64,000 bases of DNA. Source: Labrys monachus. GTDB taxonomy: Bacteria > Pseudomonadota > Alphaproteobacteria > Rhizobiales > Labraceae. The stretch spans positions 6,641,001 to 6,705,000 of the forward strand of contig NZ_JAUSVK010000001.1 of the NCBI RefSeq assembly GCF_030814655.1, read 5' to 3'. This document shows positions 37,893 to 47,930 of the stretch, piece after piece. A program made the position numbers and the translations under genes. The notes under the pieces were generated by a model that was not told the origin of the DNA, searched no databases, and worked only from the letters and a program-made list of their open reading frames with translations. How positions within the stretch are numbered: position 1 is the stretch's first letter; every line of letters starts with the position of its first letter.

Positions 37893-38666
37893 TCAGGCGG
37901 CAAGAACGCGCCGTGGCGGTATCATGAGGCGGTCGGCCGCGATGCCGAAGGCGATGCCCAGCGTCGCCCACAGCACCGCATGCATGCCGAGGGATGCCAG
38001 CCGGAATTTCCACAGCAGGGCCGCCGAGAAGCCCGGCGGCACCTCGTCGACGGCCGGCAGGACGAGCATGGCGAGACTGACCGCCGCGACATAGGCCGCC
38101 GCCGCCAGCAGCGTGGCGTTCCAGCGGCCGAAGCGGAGCGTGAGCCGGCCGGCGGTGCCCGCCGCGGCGACGAGGGCGAGGACCGACACCGCCATCATCG
38201 CGAAGTAGAGCGCCGTGCGCGGGCCGATGGTCTGCGCATCGCCGACCGCCGGCGGGTTCGCCGGATATTTGAGCTGGGGCATGAGCACGATCGCGGTGAA
38301 GCCGCCCAGCGCGATCAGCCCCGCGGTGGCGCGCGGGCTCAGCGGGCCGAGGCGTCCCTGCGCGAAAGCGAAGGCCAGCGCGAAGAGGCCGCCGAGCGCG
38401 GCACCGTAGAGGACCGCGCCGGTGAGGAGGCCGTAGCTGCCCTGCACGTCGCGGCTGACGAGTTCCTCCTCCGGCTGTTCGCCCGCGGCGTGCTGCATCG
38501 CCATGCCGCCGGCGGCCGGAGCCGCCTGCGCGGCATGCGAGTGACCTTCCTCGAAGGCGATGGCGAGGTCGACCTGCGGTTCGCCGAAGACCCTGGCGAA
38601 GCCGAACGCCAGCAGCCCCGCGAGGATGCCGACGAGCATCCCCCGGATCAAAAGGGATCTGACCAT
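37893..38666 (-). CDS. cbtA: cobalt transporter subunit CbtA
   Basis: 257 residues with about five to six membrane segments. It opens with MVRSLLIRGMLVGILAGLLAF, has a His/Met-rich periplasmic loop (EEGHSHAAQAAP, GGMAMQHAAG, about 39-60), and GAVLYGAALGGLFALAFAFAQGRLG. Predicted cobalt permease found with CbtB under B12-riboswitch control. Starts 18 bases after cbtB stop. Confidence 0.92.
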   Translation of the reverse strand: MVRSLLIRGMLVGILAGLLAFGFARVFGEPQVDLAIAFEEGHSHAAQAAPAAGGMAMQHAAGEQPEEELVSRDVQGSYGLLTGAVLYGAALGGLFALAFAFAQGRLGPLSPRATAGLIALGGFTAIVLMPQLKYPANPPAVGDAQTIGPRTALYFAMMAVSVLALVAAAGTAGRLTLRFGRWNATLLAAAAYVAAVSLAMLVLPAVDEVPPGFSAALLWKFRLASLGMHAVLWATLGIAFGIAADRLMIPPRRVLAA

Positions 38667-38684
38667 GATGCGTCGTCCTTCGCC

Positions 38685-38903
38685 TCAGTGGCAGGGAAAG
38701 CCGAGGAGGTGGCGGGCATCATGCACGAATTCGTGGATGTACATGCCCTGGAAGATCGCGGTCGCACCCTGTTCGGCGCCGACGAAATAGATCGCGAACA
38801 TGGCCAGCAGGCCGCCGAAGACCGCCCAGGGCAGGATCTCCCGGACGGGGATGGCGGGAATGGCGACCGGCTGGACGGCCGGAACGAAGGTGGCGGTGGA
38901 CAT
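38685..38903 (-). CDS. cbtB: cobalt transporter subunit CbtB
   Basis: 72 residues: one membrane helix (ILPWAVFGGLLAMFAIYFVGAEQ) followed by the CbtB His signature YIHEFVHDARHLLGFPCH at the C-terminus, which likely ligands cobalt. The leader ends in GAGGAGCTTTCAG before the ATG. It is directly downstream of the cobalamin riboswitch. Confidence 0.95.
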   Translation of the reverse strand: MSTATFVPAVQPVAIPAIPVREILPWAVFGGLLAMFAIYFVGAEQGATAIFQGMYIHEFVHDARHLLGFPCH

Positions 38904-38914
38904 CTGAAAGCTCC

Positions 38915-39055
38915 TCGGGATGGCGCGTCCCGTTCGCGTGGATTGGGCCCTGGCGGGGTCTGGCTTCCGGGAACCTCGGTTCCCGGTCACAGTGGCGCGA
39001 CCGTGCCGGATTTGCACCGGCTTCCCGTCCTGGGCATTGCACCGATCATAAAGGC
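38915..39055 (-). promoter_or_regulatory. cobalamin (AdoCbl) riboswitch controlling cbtBA
   Basis: Minus-strand leader of cbtB. It has the conserved core GGGAAGCCGGTGCAAATCC, GGCACGG and the B12 box GCCACTGTGA (38987-38996), preceded by GGTGCAATGC and followed by a GGGAACCGAGGTTCCC hairpin. A short stem CGGGA-N7-TCCCG (38916-38932) abuts the GAGGAG ribosome site, suggesting translational switching. Excess B12 should repress cobalt uptake. Boundaries are approximate. Confidence 0.93.
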
Positions 39056-39113
39056 TGCAGGCGGGGCGAAAGTCAACATTGTGGTTGTGGACGCGGGCGG
39101 CTAGAACACGGCC

Positions 39114-39668
39114 ATGACGCCCAGCCTCACGCTGATCTGCCACGCCGCGACGCCTGTCCTGAGGGCAGCGGGCTTTCCGCTCGACGAGGCGCCCGACGAG
39201 CGCGGGCTGGCCGGGGCTCGCCAGCTCGCCGGCCGCTTCGCACGGGCGGGCCGCGCCGTCGCCAGCCCGGCCCTGCGCGCGCGCCGCACCGCCGAGGCGA
39301 TGGGCCTGGCGGCCGCGCCGCTGGAGGATCTGCGGGACTGCGACTACGGGCGCTGGGCGGGTCTGGCCTTCGAAGAGGTCGCGGCGTCCGAGCCCGATGC
39401 CCTGGCGGCCTGGACCACCGATCCCGATGCGAGGCCCCATGGCGGCGAATCCGTCGCCATGCTCGTCCGCCGCGTCGGCGCCTGGCTCGACGGTGAGGCC
39501 TTCGCCGGCCTGTCGGTCGCCGTCACCCATGCGTCGGTGGTCAGGGCCGCGGTCGTGCATGCGATCGGCGCGCCCGCCGCCTCCTTCTGGCGGATCGAAG
39601 CGGGTCCCTTGCAGATGGCGGACCTGCGCCGTTCGGCGCGCGGCTGGACCTTGAGACTCGGCGCATGA
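39114..39668 (+). CDS. histidine phosphatase family protein with altered RHG motif
   Basis: 184 residues. The fold is recognisable from ASPALRARRTAEAMGL, LRDCDYGRWAGL, and the second catalytic His in VAVTHASVVRAAV. The phosphoacceptor motif that is normally RHG/RHA reads LICHAATP, with Cys replacing the first Arg. The gene starts 59 bases beyond the riboswitch on the other strand, next to cobalt transport genes. Some related proteins act on alpha-ribazole phosphate (CobC), but that role is only inference. Confidence 0.8.
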   Translation: MTPSLTLICHAATPVLRAAGFPLDEAPDERGLAGARQLAGRFARAGRAVASPALRARRTAEAMGLAAAPLEDLRDCDYGRWAGLAFEEVAASEPDALAAWTTDPDARPHGGESVAMLVRRVGAWLDGEAFAGLSVAVTHASVVRAAVVHAIGAPAASFWRIEAGPLQMADLRRSARGWTLRLGA

Positions 39669-39782
39669 GCCGCGGCGTATCCGTTCGGCCTCGCCCGGCA
39701 GATGACCGCAAGATGACTGTTTTCCGCCTTGGCTGTTCAGGGCCTTTACGCTAGTCAGCACCGACTGAATGAGGAACAATAC

Positions 39783-41099
39783 ATGCGCATCGCGATGATC
39801 GGAACCGGCTATGTCGGCCTGGTGACGGGGGCCTGCCTGGCCGATTTCGGCCATGTGGTGACCTGCGTCGACAAGGACCCGGCGAAGATCGAGGGCCTGC
39901 TCGCCGGCCGGTTGCCGATCTACGAGCCCGGCCTCGACCAGCTCGTCTCCCGCAATGTGCGGGAGGAGCGCCTGTTCTTCACGACGGAGCTGGCGCCGGC
40001 GGTGCGGGAGGCCAATGTGGTGTTCCTCGCCGTGGGCACGCCCTCGCGGCGGGGCGACGGCCATGCCGACCTGTCCTATGTCTACGGGGCGGTGCGCGAG
40101 ATCGCCGCCGCAGCCGAGGGCTTCACCGTGGTGGTCACCAAGTCGACCGTGCCGGTCGGCACCGGCGACGAAGTCGAGCGGCTCATCCTCGAGGTCAGGC
40201 CCGACGCGGACATCAGCGTGGTGTCCAACCCGGAATTCCTGCGCGAAGGCGCGGCGATCGAGGATTTCAAGCGCCCCGACCGCATCGTCGTCGGCACGAG
40301 CGAGGAGCGGGCGCGGGCCGTGATGGCCGAGGTCTATCGGCCGCTGCATCTCAACCAGGGACCGCTGCTGTTCACCGACCGCCGCACGTCCGAGATGATC
40401 AAATACGCCGCCAATGCGTTCCTGGCGACCAAGATCACCTTCATCAACGAGATCGCGGACCTCTGCGAGAAGGCCGGCGCCAACGTCCAGGAAGTCGCCC
40501 GCGGCATCGGCCTCGACAACCGCATCGGCTCGAAATTCCTGCATGCGGGGCCGGGCTATGGCGGCTCGTGCTTCCCCAAGGACACGCTGGCGCTGCTGCG
40601 GACCGGCCAGGAGCACGGCACGCCGCTGCGCATCATCGAAGCGGTGGTCGGCGTCAACGATGCGCGCAAGACGTCGATGGCGCGCAAGGTCATCGCCGCG
40701 CTCGACGGCAACATCGCCGGCAAGACGGTGGCGATGCTCGGCCTCACCTTCAAGCCGAACACCGACGACATGCGCGAAAGCCCGTCGATCCCCATCGTGT
40801 TCTCGCTGCTCGACAAGGGCGCCCGGGTGCGGGCCTACGACCCGCAGGGCATGGAAGAGGCGCGCAAGGTGCTGACGGATGTCGATTACCGTGCCAGCGC
40901 CTATGATTGCCTCGACGGCGCCGACATCGCGGTGATCGTGACCGAGTGGGACGAGTTCCGTGCCCTCGATCTCGAGCGCGTCAAATCGCTGCTGAAGCAG
41001 CCGGTGATCGTCGACCTCAGGAACATCTACCGGCTCGACGACATGGCCCGCCACGGCTTCCGCTATGAGAGCATCGGCCGCGCGGGGACCACGCCCTGA
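39783..41099 (+). CDS. ugd: UDP-glucose 6-dehydrogenase
   Basis: 438 residues. NAD-binding IGTGYVGLVTGACLADFGH at the N-terminus, KSTVPVGTGDEVE, NAFLATKITFINEIADLCE, and the catalytic Cys in GPGYGGSCFPKDTLAL near 255-270. The C-terminal UDP-binding domain is complete. Makes UDP-glucuronate for polysaccharides. ATG 39783 follows GAGGAACAATAC; the open frame extends 18 codons upstream without family similarity. No polysaccharide cluster is adjacent. Confidence 0.94.
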   Translation: MRIAMIGTGYVGLVTGACLADFGHVVTCVDKDPAKIEGLLAGRLPIYEPGLDQLVSRNVREERLFFTTELAPAVREANVVFLAVGTPSRRGDGHADLSYVYGAVREIAAAAEGFTVVVTKSTVPVGTGDEVERLILEVRPDADISVVSNPEFLREGAAIEDFKRPDRIVVGTSEERARAVMAEVYRPLHLNQGPLLFTDRRTSEMIKYAANAFLATKITFINEIADLCEKAGANVQEVARGIGLDNRIGSKFLHAGPGYGGSCFPKDTLALLRTGQEHGTPLRIIEAVVGVNDARKTSMARKVIAALDGNIAGKTVAMLGLTFKPNTDDMRESPSIPIVFSLLDKGARVRAYDPQGMEEARKVLTDVDYRASAYDCLDGADIAVIVTEWDEFRALDLERVKSLLKQPVIVDLRNIYRLDDMARHGFRYESIGRAGTTP

Positions 41100-42172
41100 C
41101 GCAGGCGCCGGAGCGCAGAGATGCCCTTCGGCGAGACGGCGCGGCGCCGATCCGGGAAGGACCCCGGTCGGAGCGCCGCGTCGAGCGTCCTCGTGCCGCG
41201 GCAGCTCCGCATCGCGGCCATCCCGTCCCATGCGCGCCGCTGGCGCGCCGCGGCGGGTGGCGGCCTTGGCCGCGCTCGCGGCGCCCACGGACGTACGGAA
41301 TAGAGACGTATAGGCGTTCGACGATATAAGTCGATGTGCCGATTTTCGATATAGAAATACTTTATCCAGGCCGTTCGACAGTATTGCCGTTCTTTCGCAT
41401 CGGATTTAACCCGACTGATGACTTGAATCTCGACGGCAGGGACCGGCGATTGCCCGTATCAAAATTATGACATCCGCTGTTGCGCCACGCTGCCGGCGTG
41501 CTCCGCAATATTGCACGCTTGACTTATCGCCGAATGCGGCGAAATTGCAGCGCAGACGTTGTTGGCAAAGTGTGATTCGTGTTTCACCCGCGTATCTGGG
41601 AAGCGAGGTGCAATGGGAACGCCCATTCGTCTCGCCGGGATGCTTTTGTTTTTGCTGGACAGTTCCCGCTCGGGGACCAAGGACATGCTGAATGGCTTCG
41701 GGGCGCAACACCACACGGCAACTGGCTCGACGCGGGCGGGACGGCGATGGTCCTTCCTTGCCCCTCGCAGGGGCGCTACGCGGTTCCGTCTTAGCACCGG
41801 CTCTTCCGTCCCGCGGACCGGCGGGGCCTTTTGGGCGCCGGCGTTATCTCGCGTTCCTGCGATACGATTTTTCCGGCGCTGTTGCTCTTCCGCCACGGAT
41901 ATCCCGACGCAAAGGTGATAATGGTACTAGAGTCCGCAATTGCCCCGGAATTGTGGACGCCGAACGCGTCATCCATGCAGGCGTAAAACCGATCGATGCC
42001 GGTCCAGCCGTCGTCGCCCTGGGCAGGGCGGATGGGGCCGGTTGGTGTCGGTCGCTTTCCCAGAGGGCTCGGCAGGGAGCCACCAAACGGAGGGAGGAGC
42101 GAGGAAAAAAGGGGCTGTGCAGCGTCGTTCTTCCAGAATCCATCCAGAACAATGCCGAATGATTGACAGACC
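41100..42172. other. 1.07-kb region without a recognisable gene, upstream of ycaO-tfuA
   Basis: The first 200 bases are GC-rich with hairpins. From about 41290 to 41470 composition becomes markedly AT-rich (ATATAAGTCGATG, TATAGAAATACTTTATCC), and a TCGAC-N7-GTCGA hairpin lies at 41318-41334. Another hairpin TCGCCG-AATG-CGGCGA is at 41527-41542. Open frames across 41460-42160 lack family resemblance and typical codon use. The stretch probably holds the promoter of ycaO-tfuA and possibly very short genes (see 41921 and 42117). Confidence 0.6.
41921..41986 (+). CDS. 21-codon micro-ORF, possible RiPP precursor
   Basis: ATG 41921 directly follows AAAGGTGATA, a plausible if slightly close ribosome site. 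The peptide begins MVLESAIAPELW and ends TPNASSMQA before TAA, giving 21 residues with one Trp and four Ser/Thr but no Cys. It lies 186 bases upstream of ycaO on the same strand. The size and location fit a leader-poor RiPP substrate, but nothing in the sequence proves translation, and no homologue is known to me. Confidence 0.25.
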   Translation: MVLESAIAPELWTPNASSMQA

Positions 42173-42176
42173 ATGA
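42117..42176 (+). CDS. 19-codon GTG-start frame overlapping the ycaO start (coupling ORF?)
   Basis: GTG 42117 follows GAGGAAAAAAGGGGCT, a strong purine-rich ribosome site. Its TGA overlaps the ycaO ATG as ATGA. The 19-residue product (MQRRSSRIHPEQCRMIDRP) is basic with one Cys. ycaO's own ribosome site is weak (GATTGACAGACC), so this frame may serve translational coupling. It could alternatively be a precursor peptide or a chance frame. Confidence 0.2.
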   Translation: MQRRSSRIHPEQCRMIDRP

Positions 42177-43411
42177 CTTACTACCGGCCGCTGCAGCATG
42201 GTTTCTTCGCACAGGATGCGATTGGTGAATCCGCGCCCTTCTCCCCGCCCCTCGAACCCTTCGGCATCACCCGCGCCGGCGACCTGACGAGCCTCGACAC
42301 GATCGGAATTCCCGTGTGGTTCGCCGTCCGTCCCAATGCCCGGTCGCTTTCCGTCAGCCATGGTGCGGGCCTCACCCCCATGCAGGCGCGGGTCTCCGCG
42401 GTGATGGCGGCGGTCGAAGGTGCGGTGGCCGAGCAGACGCGGCCTCTGGTGGCGGAATTCGGCACGCCCGCGGAGATGGCGTCACGCGGACGAAAGCTGG
42501 TGCCGCTGCGGCGGCTGGCGCGCTGCAATTTCGCGGCCTTCGACGGACGCAAGCAGCGGGCCTGGGTCCGCGGCGTGAACCACGGCACCGGAGAGGACGT
42601 CTTCTGTCCGTATGAACTCATCGGCCTCGACATGCGTGTCGAGTTCCCGTGGGACTACGATACTTTCCGCGTCGACTCGATGGGCCTCGCCTCAGGCCCC
42701 GATTTCCAATTCGCCGGCCTGAACGCGCTGCTTGAAGTGATCGAGCACGATGCGGTTTCCGCCGCCATGCTCGGGCGCCGCGACGATCTGGCCCGCCCCC
42801 TGCAATATCATCCCGGTGTGCATCAGGGCCTCGACCTCGCGGTGCAGGCGATCTACGCCGCCGGGCTGGAAGTGCGCTTCTTCGACATTACCAGCTGCAT
42901 CGGGGTGCCGGTGATCAGCGCGGTGATCACGCGCCCGCTTCTGCGCCTGCAGGCGGGTGGGGAATATCTGTCGGGGGGCTATGCCTGTCGTCTCGACGCC
43001 GGCGAGGCAGCGCTCGCCGCCCTGCTCGAGGCGGTGCAGATGCGGGCGACCCGCAACGCCAGCGCGTCCGAAGCGGTCACGCGCCCGTCCTATGGGGTCG
43101 GAGGAGGCATCATTGCACCTCCCGCGGCCGATGCAACGCCGCTTGCCGTCTTTTCCAAGCGCTATCCGGCCGGTGACAGCTCGAGTGCCGGGCGTCTGGA
43201 GCGGGTGGTGGCGGCCTTCAAGGCCGATGGCTATCACGACATCTTCTTCTTCGACCTGCCGTCCCCGGTATCCTCGGTGCGTGTCGTCCGGGCGCTGGTC
43301 CCGGGCCTGAGGAGCCTCACCAGGAGCGATCTTTCCAGAGCCGATGGACATCGGCTCGACGGCCTCGCCGTGCCGGCGACCTCGACGGCAATCTATGAGC
43401 CGACATCATGA
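42173..43411 (+). CDS. YcaO-domain cyclodehydratase/thioamidase-like protein
   Basis: 412 residues. The YcaO domain covers most of the chain: VSHGAGLTPMQARVSAVMAAVEGAVAE (62-87), LASGPDFQFAGLNALLEVIEHDAV (172-195) and LAALLEAVQMRATRNASAS (281-299). YcaO enzymes phosphorylate a peptide amide oxygen with ATP. With a TfuA partner the product is a thioamide. Compared with the usual motifs, Lys of SxGKG is Ala65, the first Glu of SAxxEAxER is Ala79 and the Arg is Gly83, while E188, E191, D193, Q289 and R291 are kept. The C-terminus lacks the PxPxP of azoline formers. Overlaps tfuA by ATGA. Confidence 0.88.
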   Translation: MTYYRPLQHGFFAQDAIGESAPFSPPLEPFGITRAGDLTSLDTIGIPVWFAVRPNARSLSVSHGAGLTPMQARVSAVMAAVEGAVAEQTRPLVAEFGTPAEMASRGRKLVPLRRLARCNFAAFDGRKQRAWVRGVNHGTGEDVFCPYELIGLDMRVEFPWDYDTFRVDSMGLASGPDFQFAGLNALLEVIEHDAVSAAMLGRRDDLARPLQYHPGVHQGLDLAVQAIYAAGLEVRFFDITSCIGVPVISAVITRPLLRLQAGGEYLSGGYACRLDAGEAALAALLEAVQMRATRNASASEAVTRPSYGVGGGIIAPPAADATPLAVFSKRYPAGDSSSAGRLERVVAAFKADGYHDIFFFDLPSPVSSVRVVRALVPGLRSLTRSDLSRADGHRLDGLAVPATSTAIYEPTS

Positions 43412-44139
43412 GGATGACGGTGTTCGCCGGGCCGAGCCTCTACGGCATCGATGAGGGCTTCCTGGACGATTTCGACATGCTGCCGCCCGCCGGTTGTGGC
43501 GATGTGCTGGCCGCGGTGGCGGCCGGGGCGCCCGCGATCGGCCTCATCGACGGGGTCTTCGGCCATGCCCCCTCGGTCTGGCACAAGGAAATCCTCCACG
43601 CGATTTCCGAGGGAATTCCCGTCTATGGCGCCGCCGGCATCGGTGCGCTGCGCGGCGCCGAATGCACGGCGTTCGGCATGATCGGCGTGGGACGGATCTT
43701 CTCGGATTATGTCAGCGGCCGGCGTGTCGCCGATGCCGATGTGAGCGTCGCCTATGCGCCCCGCGAGCGCGGCTATGCCCCCCTCACCGTCGCGATGGTC
43801 GATGTCGAGGCGACCGTGGAGGCGATCGGGGCCAACTCGGTCCTCTCCCCCGGTGCATGCCGGGCGCTGCTGCGCGCCGCCCAGCGCATCCATTTCGAGG
43901 AGCGCACCTGGCCGGACATCATCTTCGAGGCCGTCCTGGCCGACAGCGATGCCGTGGCGGCGCAGGAGGCGGTGAATCTGCACGCCCGGAGCCAGAAATG
44001 CGAGGACGCCCTGCTGATGCTCGGGCGCATGCGGGAAGACGCCGGCTCCCGCGTGAGGAGCGAGCCGGACTTCACTTTCGTTGAATCCCGCTTCTTCTCC
44101 CAGCTGCGCCACCAGCTGGAAACCGGTTCCACCGGTTAG
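43408..44139 (+). CDS. tfuA: TfuA-like protein, YcaO partner
   Basis: 243 residues. The TfuA core is clear: AIGLIDGVFGHAPSVWHKEILHAISEGIPVYGAAGIGALR followed by GAECTAFGMIGVGRIFSDYVSG (about 42-112). The C-terminal helical part has no assigned role. TfuA is required for trifolitoxin production and accompanies YcaO in thioglycine formation on methyl-coenzyme M reductase, where it is thought to handle sulfur or substrate. Start overlaps the ycaO stop (ATGA), so the pair is co-translated. No sulfur-transfer, protease or transport gene follows. Confidence 0.92.
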   Translation: MRMTVFAGPSLYGIDEGFLDDFDMLPPAGCGDVLAAVAAGAPAIGLIDGVFGHAPSVWHKEILHAISEGIPVYGAAGIGALRGAECTAFGMIGVGRIFSDYVSGRRVADADVSVAYAPRERGYAPLTVAMVDVEATVEAIGANSVLSPGACRALLRAAQRIHFEERTWPDIIFEAVLADSDAVAAQEAVNLHARSQKCEDALLMLGRMREDAGSRVRSEPDFTFVESRFFSQLRHQLETGSTG

Positions 44140-44145
44140 ATTTCC
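44118..44145. terminator. inverted repeat over the tfuA stop codon
   Basis: AACCGGT-TCC-ACCGGTT is a perfect 7-bp stem flanked by GGA...TTTCC that extend the dyad. It includes the tfuA stop codon. No strong T tract follows, so termination or mRNA 3' protection is possible rather than certain. Confidence 0.35.
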
Positions 44146-44551
44146 AAACAGGAAGCGAGAGGCGGCGCGTTTGCGCGGAGACGCCGTCGCGAGGCCAGGC
44201 GACGCGGTCGGCAGGCCTTTTTTCGCTGGTTTTCGCGAGCCGGACGGGATGCCGCGGCTTCGCTGCGAAAGCGAACGCAGGACCTCGAAAAAACGCGAAA
44301 TTCACTGCTGTCGTGAACCGGTGCCGGGCAATCGCATCCGGAGGCCGCACGTCCTCCCGGACGCGATGCGGCGTGGAATGTGGATCGCCGATCCCGGATC
44401 GTGCCGGGACGGGGCTCCGCCGCCCCTGGCGATCCCCGGAAGGGGCCGCATGCCGGGGCCGAGATGACGCCCGGGACGGGGCGACGGGCGCGACGGGAAT
44501 GCCGTCAGATCGATTTTCCCGAGGGCGAGCGCCCGCCAGACCGGTTGGCGC
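44140..44551. other. 412-bp gap between convergent tfuA and secA, no clear gene
   Basis: Contains a TTTTTTCGCTGGTTTTCGCG stretch near 44219 and moderately lower GC up to about 44320, then GC-rich sequence. Open frames here (for example a 33-residue tail frame ending at 44467) have no ribosome site or family signal. I see no tRNA, repeat or strong terminator. Confidence 0.5.
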
Positions 44552-47368
<2,817 letters not shown>

Positions 47369-47581
47369 AGAAGGCCTTCAAATTTTTGCACCTGAAACGG
47401 CGCCTTGTGATACAGCCCGCTCCCGATCGCAGTGCGATGTGGCACGAGGATGACGATGCATCCTCCTGATACCCCCTCCAGGGAGGCAACCAGCGATGAA
47501 GGAGAGCGAACCGCTCCTGAAATGCTCGAACCGGCAGTCCCCAGGGGTGGCGCCGCGGTTCGACGGCTCGCCATCCGAACT

Positions 47582-47610
47582 CACTTAAGTATTGGGCTAC
47601 GGGGTGTCAA
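47582..47610 (-). promoter_or_regulatory. predicted sigma70-type promoter of secA
   Basis: Minus strand TTGACA (47605-47610), 17 bases, TAAGTG (47582-47587), with TACTTAAG offering a near alternative -10. A perfect -35 hexamer at optimal spacing. The start would lie roughly 205 bases upstream of the secA ATG. Confidence 0.5.
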
Positions 47611-47778
47611 TCGAACAGCGGCGATCCGATCGCGGTTCCCGCCCGCAGGCGACGAAAAAGCCGGCTTCCGGCATGCTTGCGCCGCACCGGGCGCGAAACG
47701 GACCTGTCACAGTTTTGACGATCGGCGCGCGTAGACAGGCTGTCCGAAGCGGTTTGCTCACGCGCGAAAAGGGCGACA

Positions 47779-47807
47779 TTGATTTTGCATTTTTCCTGGC
47801 CTATCAG
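47779..47807 (+). promoter_or_regulatory. predicted sigma70-type promoter of the parvulin gene
   Basis: TTGATT (47779-47784), 17-base T-rich spacer, TATCAG (47802-47807), located 120 bases upstream of the ATG at 47931. Good spacing and an AT-rich spacer in otherwise GC-rich DNA. Confidence 0.45.
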
Positions 47808-47930
47808 CGCTGCTGAGGCGCTCGTCCCGGGATCAGGAACACATGCGGGCTTGCTGCCGGAACAGGCGTCCGGCCGGACGCCCGTTCGCACCGGATTTCA
47901 CCCGCATCATCTGTCAGGGAAACGAGTTTC

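Larger units (their letters stand above)
47369..47930. other. 562-bp divergent intergenic region (secA / parvulin)
   Basis: Holds a well-formed promoter for each gene (separate entries). The secA transcript would have about 205 bases of leader. Short frames in that leader (for example 47378-47584 minus, 68 codons) lack a membrane segment or known arrest motif. No other gene is supported. Confidence 0.55.

Noticed and set aside
41510-41545. Minus-strand similarity (RCNFAAF, about 22 of 25 bases) to an internal ycaO segment
   Set aside because: Similarity ends outside this short word. Exact 15-mers of this sort are expected by chance in 64 kb, so I do not call a degenerate second ycaO.
41467-41691. 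74-codon Cys-rich plus-strand frame upstream of ycaO
   Set aside because: No ribosome site, seven scattered Cys without pattern, and overlapping frames on both strands look equally open.
47378-47584. 68-codon frame in the secA leader as a SecM-like arrest peptide
   Set aside because: No signal or membrane segment and no recognised stalling motif.
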